Part shown: piece by piece, positions 22,353 through 22,416 of the stretch
How the letters are laid out: the number at the start of each line of letters is the position of its first letter
Position numbering within the stretch: the first letter of the stretch is position 1
Assembly: GCA_002368865.1 (NCBI GenBank)
Contig: DFDT01000188.1
Location: 1-22,416 of the forward strand
Source: Lachnospiraceae bacterium UBA3821
GTDB lineage: Bacteria; Bacillota; Clostridia; Lachnospirales; Lachnospiraceae
Direction: 5' to 3'
DNA: 22,416 bases
Notes under the pieces: model-generated
Databases searched by the model: none
What the model saw: the letters and a program-made list of their open reading frames with translations, nothing else
Told to the model about the DNA's origin: nothing
Translations under genes and position numbers: made by a program

Positions 22353-22368
22353 GAGCGGTTATCCGCTC
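22353..22368 (+). promoter_or_regulatory. Small hairpin directly before the dnaK ribosome binding site
   Basis: GAGCGG-TTAT-CCGCTC, a perfect 6-bp stem ending 2 bases before AAGGAGG. No promoter or U-run is present, so it is an mRNA element in the grpE-dnaK spacer. It may affect stability, processing or dnaK translation. Confidence 0.5.
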
Positions 22369-22385
22369 AGAAGGAGGAAAAGATT

Positions 22386-22416
22386 ATGAGCAAAATTATC
22401 GGTATCGACTTAGGTA
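22386..22416 (+). CDS. dnaK: Chaperone DnaK, first ten codons only
   Basis: The last 31 bases read MSKIIGIDLG and the start of the next codon, the N-terminal phosphate-binding strand of the Hsp70 ATPase domain (IGIDLGT). A strong AAGGAGG ends 8 bases before the ATG. Position after hrcA and grpE confirms the call. The rest of the gene lies beyond the window. Confidence 0.95.
   Translation, partial: MSKIIGIDLG

Overview
The window looks like chromosomal DNA from an anaerobic Firmicute of class Clostridia, most likely a Lachnospiraceae species (genus not resolved). The reasons are strong AGGAGG-type ribosome binding sites, the order CIRCE-hrcA-grpE-dnaK, a lysine/alanine-rich protein ending in a DUF6465-like domain, a signal-less BMP-family protein fused to a ParB-like N-terminus, and a DUF1189 membrane protein. 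All calls come from reading the sequence and remembered family features; no database search was run. I see no rRNA, tRNA, CRISPR array, insertion sequence or phage structural gene.

Layout. 1-813: 3' part of a class II fructose-bisphosphate aldolase gene, closed by a perfect-palindrome terminator shared with a convergent small gene (893-1264, minus). That small gene encodes a protein resembling Tad1/Acb2, the phage proteins that sequester nucleotide second messengers of bacterial immunity. 1374-3020 (minus): an EptA/LtaS-like membrane phosphotransferase. 3158-5751 (plus): the ParB-like/BMP fusion, translationally coupled to a metallophosphoesterase. 5767-8667 (minus): a sodium:alanine/glycine symporter followed by pyruvate kinase. 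8787-9536 (minus): an XRE/S24-like regulator. 9537-9924: non-coding, with terminator hairpins and a possible small RNA. 9925-10452 (minus): cyclophilin.

10600-12719: a GNAT acetyltransferase and, convergent to it, a CapA-like lipoprotein. 12804-19583 (plus): a small two-TM membrane protein, a polysaccharide-deacetylase-like protein, glycerol kinase (with an unusual in-frame 9-bp tandem repeat), a class I/II aminotransferase, a patatin-like lipase, a DUF1189 membrane protein and UppP (undecaprenyl-diphosphatase). 19837-20265: the DUF6465 protein with a histone-H1-like tail, expressed from its own strong promoter and ended by a strong terminator. 20401 to the end: the heat-shock operon, with a sigma-A promoter, a perfect CIRCE operator, hrcA, grpE and the first codons of dnaK.

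Functionally this is mostly core metabolism (lower glycolysis, glycerol entry, amino acid uptake), envelope lipid and carrier handling (patatin, DUF1189, UppP, EptA-like enzyme, CapA) and proteostasis (cyclophilin, HrcA/GrpE/DnaK). The item that stands out is the Tad1-like gene: an apparent anti-immune signal sponge in an otherwise housekeeping neighbourhood, with its own good promoter.
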